A DNA stretch of 64,000 nucleotides from Jiulongibacter sediminis (GTDB lineage Bacteria > Bacteroidota > Bacteroidia > Cytophagales > Spirosomataceae), in contig NZ_LGTQ01000012.1 in assembly GCF_001306455.1 (NCBI RefSeq), forward strand, positions 283,853-347,852, read 5' to 3'. The notes under the pieces were generated by a model. The model saw nothing but the letters and a program-made list of their open reading frames with translations, did not search any database and had not been told where the DNA came from. The stretch's first letter is position 1. The number at the start of each line of letters is the position of its first letter. The position numbers and the translations under genes were made by a program. This document shows, one piece after another, positions 51,871 through 60,238 of the stretch.

Positions 51871-54800
51871 ATGAAAAAAAGACTACTCTTCAACGTACTG
51901 CTTCTGCTGGTGAGTACCACCATGGCATGGGCACAGAGCAAGACCATCCAGGGGACGGTCAAAGACGGCGGAGGCGAGTTACTTTACGGTGTTAACGTAA
52001 CCGTAAAAGGCACTACTGCCGGTACAATTACTAACGCTCAAGGTGAGTACACCATCGCGGCAAGCGAAGGGCAAACATTAACCTTCAGCTACATCGGTTT
52101 CGCCAGTCAGGATATTTTAGTGGGTAATCAAACTACCATTAACGTAACACTGGCTGAAGATGCAAATGCACTGGGCGAGGTGGTTGTAACGGCATTCGGT
52201 ATTGCTAAAGACAAAAAGAGTCTGGGCTACTCAGTAACTCAGGTAGATGGCGACAAATTTACTGAATCAAGAACAGCCAATCTTGGTAATGCACTAACTG
52301 GTAAAGTAGCCGGGGTGAACGTTTCTGCACCTACAACTGGTGCTGCGGGTAGTAGCCGCGTGGTAATTCGTGGTGGATCATCCCTTAGTGGAAATGACCA
52401 GCCTCTATATGTTATCAACGGTGTGCCTATGGATAACACAAACCAGGGAAGTGCCGGTTTATGGGGAGGTAATGATAACGGTGACGGTCTTGCCTCGATT
52501 AACCCGGACGATATTGAGAATATCTCGGTATTGAAAGGTAATTCAGCATCTGCACTTTATGGTTCAAGAGCCTCAAATGGTGTAATCCTTATAACCACTA
52601 AAAGTGGTAAAGGAACCAAAGGCTTGGGTATCAGCTTCAATTCAAACTACACCATGGACAAGGCAATTGACCTTACCGACCTTCAGACAGAGTACGGTTT
52701 AGGTGCTGATGGACTTGCTCCTACAACTCAAGTACAAGCTTTTGACAACGGCAACAGCTCTTGGGGTGCACCACTAAATGGTCAGAGCGTTGTTCAGTGG
52801 GACGGCGTAAGCAGACCTTACTCTGCAACTGGAGAAGGCCTGAATGATTTCTACAGAACGGGTAACTCGTGGACCAACACCATGGCCCTTGCTGGTGGAA
52901 ATGAGATTGGCAACTTCCGTTTCTCTGGTTCAAATCTTCAGAACAACGATATTATGCCAAATTCGGGTTTTGACAGAACTACATTCAATGCAAACCTGAA
53001 CGGTAAATTTGGCAAAGTTGATTTGGCGGTGAGTGGTCAATACTCAAAAGAAGACGCGAAAAACAGACCACGTCTGTCAGATTCACCAGGTAATGGTAAT
53101 TACAGTATTATTACTAAGCCTTCCACACTATCGTTTGCTGACATGATGGGAGACCCTGATAAACTAGGTGCAGCTGAAGATGGAACAGAATTGCAGTATC
53201 AAAGCAACATCTATCAGCAGAACCCATACTGGGCTGCATATCAGTTCTTCAGACTAGATACGAAAAACAGATTCTTCGGAAATGCATCAGTGACTTACAA
53301 TATTACTGACTGGCTATATGTGAGAGGACGTTTAGGTACAGATTACATTGCTGCACGTTTTGAAAGCTCTGAGCCTTACGGAACAGCTTACAAGACAACT
53401 GGTGACTACAACATTACCAACAGAAACATCAGAGAAGACAATGCTGACCTTTTCGTTGGTTTCAATAAAGACTTTGGAAAAATCAGTGTTGACGCCCTTG
53501 TTGGTGGTAACAGAATGAGAAGATCTAATGAGGGAGCCCGAGTTGGTGGTAATGGACTGAACGTTCCTTTCTTTGGTAGTGTGACCAATGTTTCCAACCA
53601 AACGTACTCTTACGACCTTTCGGAGTTTGGTATCAACTCTATCTTTGGTTCTGCTAACATTGGATACGACAATATCTTATTCCTGAACATCACAGGTCGT
53701 GAAGACAAATTCAGTACGCTTTCTCCAGACAATAACAGCGTATTTTATCCTTCGGTGGGCTTAAGCTTTGCATTCTCTGATGCCATTCCTAACAGACCTT
53801 CGTGGTTGACATTTGGAAAAGCCAGAGTTTCCTATGCTCAGGTTGGTGGAGGAGCTCCAAACCCTTACACAAATAACCTTACATATGCTCTTCAGGGATA
53901 TGATCATAATGGAGCAGTTTTAGGTAATATTAATAATGGTTCTATTCCAAATGCTGCTTTAAGTCCTTTCCTGTCTACAGAACTTGAGATCGGATTAGAT
54001 ATGAGATTCTTCCAGAATCGTTTTGGAATTGACTTTGCGTACTATAACAGACGTACTGTTGACGATATCCTCAATACTTCCATCTCAGGTACATCCGGTT
54101 TCGGAAGCACCTCCATCAATATTGGTGAGTTGACTAACAACGGTGTTGAATTATTGATCAATGCTACCCCTGTAAAAACCACGGCTTTCACATGGGATAT
54201 GTCTTTGAACTTTGCAAGAAACATCTCAGAGGTTATCAGCCTTGGCACAAATGCTCAGGGTGAGCCTATCGAGTTCCTAAACCTTGATGAAGCAAGATCT
54301 CGTCAGGAGAGAATTCGTCACTACGTAGGTCAGCAGTTAGGTGTAATTGCAGGTTACAGACACCAAACAATTAATGGTCAAAAGGTATATGACGTTAATG
54401 GATACCCTGTAAGAGGTGACTTTGAGATGCTGGCTTTGGGTCGTCACCCTATCAGTGCTGGTCTTTCGAATACCTTATCTTACAAAAATCTTACTTTGAG
54501 CTTCCTGGTCGATATGCGTCAGGGTGGTAGCATGATGTCAGGTACTAACCTTGGACTTTACGGATTAGGACTTCACAAAGGCACACTTGAAGGAAGAGAC
54601 AATGGTCTTACCATTACAGGTGTTACTACAGACGGTGAGCCTAAGACATGGAACATCGCTCCTTCTGAGGTTGACAACTATTACAACCAGTACAATGACA
54701 TCACGGAGTACATGGTTTATGATGCCTCTTTTGGTAAGTTGAGAGAACTTTCTATCGGATACCGTATTCCGGCAAAAATTCTTGAGAAAACTCCATTAAG

Positions 54801-54969
54801 CAGCCTTAAACTGTCAGCTGTAGGTAGAAACCTGGCCTTATTATGGTCTAATGTACCAAACATTGACCCGGAAAGCGGTTACACCATTAGCGGAGCAGCA
54901 CAAGGTCTTGAATACTTCTCAATGCCAAGTACAAGAAACTTAGGTTTTAACTTATCTGCTTCATTCTAA
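51871..54969 (+). CDS. SusC/RagA-family TonB-dependent outer-membrane transporter
   Basis: 1032 residues, signal ending AWAQ. A carboxypeptidase-regulatory-like domain (about 24-100: IQGTVKDGGGELLYGVNVTV, YIGFASQDI) is followed by GEVVVTAFG, the plug domain (about 115-230: RIVIRGG-type VVIRGGSSLSGNDQPLYVI, SVLKGNSASALYGSRASNGV), then the ~22-strand barrel ending NLGFNLSASF. TonB box-like segment precedes the plug. It imports a bulky nutrient, usually an oligosaccharide or peptide, captured by the SusD partner directly downstream. Sequence alone does not give the substrate; the nearest enzyme is the M14 peptidase at 57254, not a CAZyme, so a peptide or glycopeptide ligand is possible. Confidence 0.96.
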   Translation: MKKRLLFNVLLLLVSTTMAWAQSKTIQGTVKDGGGELLYGVNVTVKGTTAGTITNAQGEYTIAASEGQTLTFSYIGFASQDILVGNQTTINVTLAEDANALGEVVVTAFGIAKDKKSLGYSVTQVDGDKFTESRTANLGNALTGKVAGVNVSAPTTGAAGSSRVVIRGGSSLSGNDQPLYVINGVPMDNTNQGSAGLWGGNDNGDGLASINPDDIENISVLKGNSASALYGSRASNGVILITTKSGKGTKGLGISFNSNYTMDKAIDLTDLQTEYGLGADGLAPTTQVQAFDNGNSSWGAPLNGQSVVQWDGVSRPYSATGEGLNDFYRTGNSWTNTMALAGGNEIGNFRFSGSNLQNNDIMPNSGFDRTTFNANLNGKFGKVDLAVSGQYSKEDAKNRPRLSDSPGNGNYSIITKPSTLSFADMMGDPDKLGAAEDGTELQYQSNIYQQNPYWAAYQFFRLDTKNRFFGNASVTYNITDWLYVRGRLGTDYIAARFESSEPYGTAYKTTGDYNITNRNIREDNADLFVGFNKDFGKISVDALVGGNRMRRSNEGARVGGNGLNVPFFGSVTNVSNQTYSYDLSEFGINSIFGSANIGYDNILFLNITGREDKFSTLSPDNNSVFYPSVGLSFAFSDAIPNRPSWLTFGKARVSYAQVGGGAPNPYTNNLTYALQGYDHNGAVLGNINNGSIPNAALSPFLSTELEIGLDMRFFQNRFGIDFAYYNRRTVDDILNTSISGTSGFGSTSINIGELTNNGVELLINATPVKTTAFTWDMSLNFARNISEVISLGTNAQGEPIEFLNLDEARSRQERIRHYVGQQLGVIAGYRHQTINGQKVYDVNGYPVRGDFEMLALGRHPISAGLSNTLSYKNLTLSFLVDMRQGGSMMSGTNLGLYGLGLHKGTLEGRDNGLTITGVTTDGEPKTWNIAPSEVDNYYNQYNDITEYMVYDASFGKLRELSIGYRIPAKILEKTPLSSLKLSAVGRNLALLWSNVPNIDPESGYTISGAAQGLEYFSMPSTRNLGFNLSASF

Positions 54970-54996
54970 GTGTCTCAATTACAAAAGAAATCAACG

Positions 54997-56544
54997 ATGA
55001 AAAATACATTCAAAAAAATAACGCTTTCTGCTCTTGCGGTCTTTGCAATGGCCTCTTGTGATGAGCAGAAACTGACTGACCTCAATATTAACAAGAATGC
55101 TCCTACTGATGTAGACATGCGTTACTTGTTAGCCTACGGGCAGCTTCGTGTGGCTGGTAGCCGTTATGAAAGCTGGAGAACAAACCTGATCTACAGCTCA
55201 ACGATGATACAGCATAACGCCTCTCTTCAGGGATACTGGAGTGGTGACAAGTATTATTACAATGCTCAGTATAGTGGAGCTTACTGGGAGAGCCATTATC
55301 CGAACCCGATTAAAAACCTGACTCACGTGGTTGACAAAACTGCTGGTGATCCTGAAATGGCGAATGTACATGCCGCGGCTCAAATCATGAGAGCTTTTGA
55401 CCTGCATAGAATGACGGATATCTATGGTGATATCCCTTACACACAAGCTGGTCGAGGTTTAGATGGTGACGAAAACTGGTTCCCTGCTTATGATTCTCAA
55501 GAGAATATTTACCAGTTCCTTGTTGCTGATATCAAAGCAGCCAGAGATGAGTTCTCTACAAGTGCTCTGCCTTTAGGTGCACAGGATGTTCTTTTCCAGG
55601 GTGATATCACCAAGTGGAAGAAATTCGCGAACTCTTTGCTGATGAGAATTGCCATGCGTATGAGTAATGTGGATCCGGCTACTGCTGAAAGTGTTTTCAC
55701 TGAGGCTTTGTCAAACGGAGCCATCGATTCAAACGACAGCAACGCCTTTATGACTCAGGTATTGGGTAATGGTGGTGATACTAATTATAATGGTACATCA
55801 CTTGTTTTCTCTAATCAAGCCGGTGGCGGTGGAGACAATAATGGAAAAGTCTCTAAGACCTTTATGGACTGGATGAACGAGCACAATGACCCGAGAAAAA
55901 TGATCATCTCAGGTGGTACTGGTAACCCTTATGACCCATCAACCTGGAATACAGACCCAGATGCTCAAAAAGGCTTACCAAACGGATACACAAGTGTAAC
56001 TATTACAAGCGTGAATCCGGACTTTACGAGCGTTCATGAGTATAGCTTTGTGAATACTGAGATTCTTGATCTTGACGATCCTACACCATTTATCTCATAT
56101 GCTGAAACTGAGCTGATGAAAGCTGAGGCTGCAGTAAAAGGATGGATTTCAGGAGATGCTGAGACTTACTTCAATAATGGTGTAAGAGCAGCTATGGCAT
56201 CATGGGCAGCATTTGGTGTGACTCCACCTTCTGATGAAGAAGTAGACGCATATCTTGCTGGTCTTGATTTTGCTGGTGCCTCAAACAAACTTGAGATGAT
56301 TGGCGAACAATACTGGGCTGCTACGTACCTGAATCATATTGAGGCATGGTGTAATTACCGTCGTACCGGTTTCCCGGCTTTGACACCTACATCTGACCCT
56401 AATAATATGACCAGTGGTACTATTCCGAAAAGACTGCGTTACTATGAAGATGAAGTAGGAAGTAACCCAGCCAGTTACAAAGCGGCCGTGGACAGACAAG
56501 GTCCTGATCTAATGACTACATCACTTTGGTGGGATGTGAATTAA
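54997..56544 (+). CDS. SusD/RagB-family surface glycan/peptide-binding lipoprotein
   Basis: 515 residues from ATG 54997 (the longer frame starts at GTG 54970 directly after the SusC stop). SPII signal with lipobox AMASC, SDEQ-like start. SusD-like-2 features: TDLNINKNAPTDVDMRYLLA, TPR-type helices with MRAFDLHRMTDIYGDIPYTQA, IDVPF-like SNAFMTQ region, SYAETELMKAEAAVKGW and AWCNYRRTGFPALTPTSDP near the C-end. It caps the SusC barrel and hands it the ligand at the cell surface. A strong terminator lies 61 bp after the stop, and no further gene belongs to this pair's operon. Confidence 0.95.
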   Translation: MKNTFKKITLSALAVFAMASCDEQKLTDLNINKNAPTDVDMRYLLAYGQLRVAGSRYESWRTNLIYSSTMIQHNASLQGYWSGDKYYYNAQYSGAYWESHYPNPIKNLTHVVDKTAGDPEMANVHAAAQIMRAFDLHRMTDIYGDIPYTQAGRGLDGDENWFPAYDSQENIYQFLVADIKAARDEFSTSALPLGAQDVLFQGDITKWKKFANSLLMRIAMRMSNVDPATAESVFTEALSNGAIDSNDSNAFMTQVLGNGGDTNYNGTSLVFSNQAGGGGDNNGKVSKTFMDWMNEHNDPRKMIISGGTGNPYDPSTWNTDPDAQKGLPNGYTSVTITSVNPDFTSVHEYSFVNTEILDLDDPTPFISYAETELMKAEAAVKGWISGDAETYFNNGVRAAMASWAAFGVTPPSDEEVDAYLAGLDFAGASNKLEMIGEQYWAATYLNHIEAWCNYRRTGFPALTPTSDPNNMTSGTIPKRLRYYEDEVGSNPASYKAAVDRQGPDLMTTSLWWDVN

Positions 56545-56605
56545 TAGAAAGTTAAAGCACTTTTATAAAGTGATTACTTATAAATGTTAAATGGTTTGAC
56601 AGAAT

Positions 56606-56627
56606 AACCCCCGGAATTCCGGGGGTT
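56606..56627 (+). terminator. Intrinsic terminator after SusD
   Basis: AACCCCCGGAATTCCGGGGGTT is a perfect 22-bp palindrome followed by TATTTTTG, 61 bp after the SusD stop. Confidence 0.85.
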
Positions 56628-56726
56628 TATTTTTGGGTTCAATCCGATTTCAGCCAGACTTTTGGCTCAAACCCAAAACATCATTGACATTGTTATCAGC
56701 CACCACAAAACCTTCGTTAACTCTAG

Positions 56727-56961
56727 TCGTTTCAGCCTTGAAAGTGATTTATTAATGAGTTATTTAGGAAAACCTCATAAATGTCAAACGCCCCACTTTC
56801 GTGCGAGGCTAGCCCCCCGAGCACCTTGCCGCAGGGGAATCGAAGTCCTTCGCGACTCAGGCCGATTTCAGCCCTGAAAGGGCAGTAAATAATAGTATCA
56901 GGAGATATGTATTTGGAAGAACTCCTTAAATGTCAAAAGCCCCCCACTTTCGTGAGAGGCT
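56727..56961. repeat. Degenerate tandem units sharing words with the tRNA-Glu locus
   Basis: The word TTTCAGCCnTGAAAG occurs at about 56728, 56866 and, within the tRNA anticodon arm, 56991. The word AAATGTCAAAnGCCCC...CACTTTCGTGnGAGGCT occurs at about 56778 and 56928. The order is the same in each unit, with spacing of roughly 125-150 bp. The upstream unit keeps GGGAATCGAA but not a foldable tRNA. It looks like a decayed duplicate of the tRNA-plus-terminator unit, or an unrelated REP-like element with a GCCCTGAAAGGGC hairpin. Confidence 0.5.
56938..56961 (-). terminator. Terminator-like hairpin after tRNA-Glu
   Basis: On the minus strand AGCCTCTCAC, loop GAAA, GTGGGGGGCT (stem with two G-T pairs), followed by TTTGACATTT. 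It begins 4 nt after the tRNA 3' end. The GAAA tetraloop is a stable type. Confidence 0.6.
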
Positions 56962-56964
56962 TTG

Positions 56965-57036
56965 TGACCCGTACGGGAATCGAACCCGTGTTTCAGCCGT
57001 GAAAGGGCCGTGTCCTAACCGCTAGACGAACGGGCC
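56965..57036 (-). tRNA. tRNA-Glu (anticodon TTC)
   Basis: 72 nt on the minus strand. The acceptor stem GGCCCGT pairs with ACGGGTC (one G-T pair); D-arm GTCTAGCGGTTAGGAC; anticodon arm CGGCC-CTTTCAC-GGCTG giving anticodon TTC (Glu); T-arm ACGGG-TTCGATT-CCCGT; discriminator A. CCA is not encoded (CAC follows), as is common. Followed at once by the 56938-56961 hairpin. Confidence 0.95.
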
Positions 57037-57239
57037 GACTGGTCCCATAATTCGCTTCAGGAAGCGGCAAATCTTACCTGATTTTGACATTATGTCTCAA
57101 CTCCTTTCAGAATTGAGTTGCAAAAGTAGCAGGTTCTTTGAAACCACACAACATCGGACCCGAAAAAACTTGAAATTTTTTAAATATTTTAATTTTCAAC
57201 ATCAAAATACAATCCACTAAAGGTTATATCCAATTGTTG

Positions 57240-57247
57240 TATTTTTG
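57240..57247 (+). promoter_or_regulatory. Candidate -7 box of the M14 peptidase gene
   Basis: TATTTTTG matches TAnnTTTG and ends just 6 bp before the ATG at 57254, so any transcript from it would be almost leaderless. No -33 partner at the expected distance. Confidence 0.35.
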
Positions 57248-57253
57248 ACACTC

Positions 57254-59653
57254 ATGAAAGTACTGAAAACTCTTGTACTCCTTTTTATTTCTCTGGTTTC
57301 TTTCGCTCAGAAAGTGCTTTCGCCGGAAGACTATCTTGGTTTTAGCCTTAAAGAAAGGTTTGCATATCAACAAGACATTGAAAAGTACTGCGAATATATC
57401 GCAAACGTCGATCCAAACAGGTTTAGACGCATAAACTATGGTAAGACTCCGGAAGGCCGATCGCTCTTTATAGTTGCTGCGGCACAAAAAAATGATCTTC
57501 AAAATCTGGAAGCTATTCAAAAGGCCCATTTGACGTCTGTTGGCCTATCTCAACCAACTACTGGTTTTGAGAATAAACTTATTCTCTGGCTTAGCTTTAA
57601 TATACACGGCGATGAAGCCTCAGGAAGTGAAGCCGCTTTGAGAGTTCTTCATTACCTTACGGAAAAGGGTATTCCTGATGATTTCATTATTCTGATTGAC
57701 CCAAATCAAAACCCTGATGGACGTGAGCGTTACGTCCAATGGTTTCAGCAAGTACACAAACACGGGAAGAAATATGACCCAACTGATGTAGAATATAACC
57801 AACAGTGGCCGCATGGAAGGTTTAATCATTTTTTGAACGACCTCAACCGGGATTGGCTATGGCAAGTACAGCCCGAGAGTAAACAAAGAATGTCTCTTTA
57901 TCATCAATGGATGCCACATGTCCATATTGATTTCCATGAAATGGAGCCAGAGAAGACATATTTTTTCCCTCCATCAGCAGATCCGGTACATGAGCTGGTG
58001 ACAAGAGAGCAGGAAAACACTACTTATTACATCAATTCTTTCCTTCAGAAGCTTTTTACTTCTCAAAACTGGGATTCCTTCAGCAAAGAAGAGTTTGACC
58101 TTCTATACCCTTCTTATGCCGACTCCTACTCCATGTTTAATGGTGGCATTGGCCTAACCATGGAGCAAGGTGGTTCAAATGAAGCTGGCATGTTCTATAT
58201 CACCGGCACAAAAGACACTATAACGTTAGAAAGCCGTGTGGAAAAACATCTTGCAGTAGCCAAAACGCTCATAGAAAAACTCCCGGAACTAAAAGATCAG
58301 ATCATTGAGAACTTCAGGAGGTACTATCAGCCCGAGTTAGCTCAAACCAGGTTTGAACAGTTTGTGATCAAAAATACGAACGGATCCAAAATTGCCGGGC
58401 TAGTTAGGCTTCTGGATCAGCTGAACATAAAGTATCACAGAACGTCGACCATCACAGGGAGTTTTTCTGGCGTTAGCTCGGTTACTAATACTACTGAGAC
58501 ATTCCAAATTGATAAAGGAGATCTGGTGATATCCCTAAATCAACCAAAAAAACGCCTGATCCAAATACTTTTTGAGTCCGAAACCAAGATGGGTGACCAT
58601 AAAACTTATGATATCAGTAGCTGGTCACTTCCCTTTCTTCATCATCTGGAGTCCTACGCTTTGACTGAAGAAATTCAAATTGAAAGCTCCGCTGTCGTTG
58701 AACCTACATTTTCTACAGAATCTGATTTGATAAGAATCAATTATAATTCTGCTTACGCAGTCGAACTACTCGCTCACGCCCTCAAAGCTCAGACTGAGGT
58801 TTATTTGAAAGGCACCTTAGGCGAGACTCAGACTTTCCTGAAAAAAGGAACATGTACCGATGAAGACTGGGCTATCCTTCTAGCAGATATTAACAGGCTG
58901 AAACTAGAAGCTTCAAATCTGAGCGAAAGAAACTGGAAAAAAGAACAAATAGAAGACGCTCATCGACTTTCTATACCAAGGATAGGGATAGCCTTCGGCG
59001 AAGCAACAAACGAAGCCTCAGTGGGCGATTTAATAACTCTATTAGAGGCTAAATGGCAGATTCCATACACCCGGGTTTTAACCGAACATTTTGAATTCCT
59101 TAAAATTGAAGATTATGATGTTTTGATTTTTGCAGATGGCAATTATCGGAACATCAGGCTTGACAACGATAAAGTAAAACGTTGGCTGGCCAATGGCGGA
59201 AAAATGATTCTTATGGAAGGCGGACTTGACATAAACCACGTCTTGGATATTGGGAAACCCAAACAAAAAAACCTTGATGAGATTTTGTACTCAAAAGAAA
59301 AGAATGAGCCCAAAAACCTAGTCCAGGGAGCGTTCTTCAAAGTTGATATGCACCCCGAAAGTATATTAAGTTCCGGATTTGATTCTTCTTCTTATCTGCT
59401 TATTGAGGAGCTTCCACGATTTGAGGTCAAAAACCCGGACAGAAATTTGGCCGGGATAATAAACTCTGAAAATCACCTTGGGGGTTATGTCGGCTCAAAC
59501 ACACGACGGTACTTGAATGAAAGCTACATTCTCGGCACCTATCATTTCGGCAATGGGGGGATTCATCAGTTTACCGTCAATCCTTTATTCAGAGGTATAC
59601 TAATGGATGGTCAGCAGCTCTTTGCCAATGCCTTATTTCTGCCAATTAAATAG
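57254..59653 (+). CDS. M14-family zinc carboxypeptidase-like protein with C-terminal GATase-like domain
   Basis: 799 residues from ATG 57254 (a TTG at 57245 falls in the promoter-like box). Signal ends VSFAQ. The M14 domain (about 35-330) has NIHGDEASGSEAA (zinc ligands His and Glu), DPNQNPDGRERYV, LNRDW, HVHIDFHEMEP (third zinc ligand His) and TMEQGGSNEAGM, whose Glu is the candidate catalytic base. A C-terminal region (about 590-799), with RIGIAFGEATNEAS and DYDVLIFADGNYR, is Rossmann-like and resembles class I amidotransferase domains seen in this subgroup. Likely a secreted peptidase. It is the first gene after tRNA-Glu, with no operon partner. Confidence 0.88.
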   Translation: MKVLKTLVLLFISLVSFAQKVLSPEDYLGFSLKERFAYQQDIEKYCEYIANVDPNRFRRINYGKTPEGRSLFIVAAAQKNDLQNLEAIQKAHLTSVGLSQPTTGFENKLILWLSFNIHGDEASGSEAALRVLHYLTEKGIPDDFIILIDPNQNPDGRERYVQWFQQVHKHGKKYDPTDVEYNQQWPHGRFNHFLNDLNRDWLWQVQPESKQRMSLYHQWMPHVHIDFHEMEPEKTYFFPPSADPVHELVTREQENTTYYINSFLQKLFTSQNWDSFSKEEFDLLYPSYADSYSMFNGGIGLTMEQGGSNEAGMFYITGTKDTITLESRVEKHLAVAKTLIEKLPELKDQIIENFRRYYQPELAQTRFEQFVIKNTNGSKIAGLVRLLDQLNIKYHRTSTITGSFSGVSSVTNTTETFQIDKGDLVISLNQPKKRLIQILFESETKMGDHKTYDISSWSLPFLHHLESYALTEEIQIESSAVVEPTFSTESDLIRINYNSAYAVELLAHALKAQTEVYLKGTLGETQTFLKKGTCTDEDWAILLADINRLKLEASNLSERNWKKEQIEDAHRLSIPRIGIAFGEATNEASVGDLITLLEAKWQIPYTRVLTEHFEFLKIEDYDVLIFADGNYRNIRLDNDKVKRWLANGGKMILMEGGLDINHVLDIGKPKQKNLDEILYSKEKNEPKNLVQGAFFKVDMHPESILSSGFDSSSYLLIEELPRFEVKNPDRNLAGIINSENHLGGYVGSNTRRYLNESYILGTYHFGNGGIHQFTVNPLFRGILMDGQQLFANALFLPIK

Positions 59654-60182
59654 ATGATCTAAAAACTCAAGGGATAAACAGCCCCTTATTAATTTGCAAA
59701 GAACATTCCCAGGTCAAACCTTTGAATGGAGCTTCCTTATCATTAATAATTCGCTCTAGCTCCTCTACTAATGTAATTTCAACCATAAATCTTAAGTTCA
59801 TTCAGCCCGGGGATATTGGTTGAGCCTCAAGAATTTTAATTTCATCTTGTTTCGTTCAGCCCAAAACTTCATTACTCTAAACAGTTTTCACCTTAAGATT
59901 GGGATCTTTAGAACTCATCACCCATAATTCAGTCTAAAGTGTTATAAACTGAGATTCTTTAAATCTCTTCCATCTACTTCTAGACTAAAGTCAGCTGCAT
60001 TTCGTGAGCGATGATCATCTTCTTCCAAGAATTCTATCTCACCACTCAGATCTCTCTATAAAAGAGACAGAAAGAATAATTTGAAACTTCGATAAAGCAC
60101 TAAACTCTTTCAGAAGCTAAAAATTCCAATGTCCTTAAAACCTGGCTTAGGACTAAATCATTCTGAGCAAAGTATGCAAAAA
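59654..60182. other. Intergenic region, nothing recognised
   Basis: 529 bp between the convergent peptidase and repeat-protein genes. A+T-rich, with scattered TTCAGCCC words (for example near 59800 and 59858) but no foldable RNA, ORF with a sensible start, or mobile-element end. Confidence 0.5.
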
Positions 60183-60211
60183 TGCCCGTCAACGCAAAGC
60201 ACTGACGGGCA
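60183..60211 (-). terminator. Intrinsic terminator of the large repeat protein gene
   Basis: TGCCCGTCA, an 11-nt loop, TGACGGGCA: a perfect 9-bp stem. On the minus strand it is followed by TTTTTGCAT, 28 bp after the stop of the 60239 gene. Confidence 0.85.
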
Positions 60212-60238
60212 CCGATTTATAAAGTTTCAATTATTAAT

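Larger units (their letters stand above)
56545..56964. other. Spacer with SusD terminator and degenerate repeats
   Basis: 420 bp between SusD and tRNA-Glu. It holds the SusD terminator (56606-56627), the duplicated sequence units (56727-56964) and the tRNA terminator hairpin. No ORF is supported: the frames here are short and broken. Confidence 0.6.

Noticed and set aside
56780..56880. A second tRNA upstream of tRNA-Glu.
   Set aside because: Only anticodon-arm-like and T-loop-like words are present; acceptor and D-arm do not fold.
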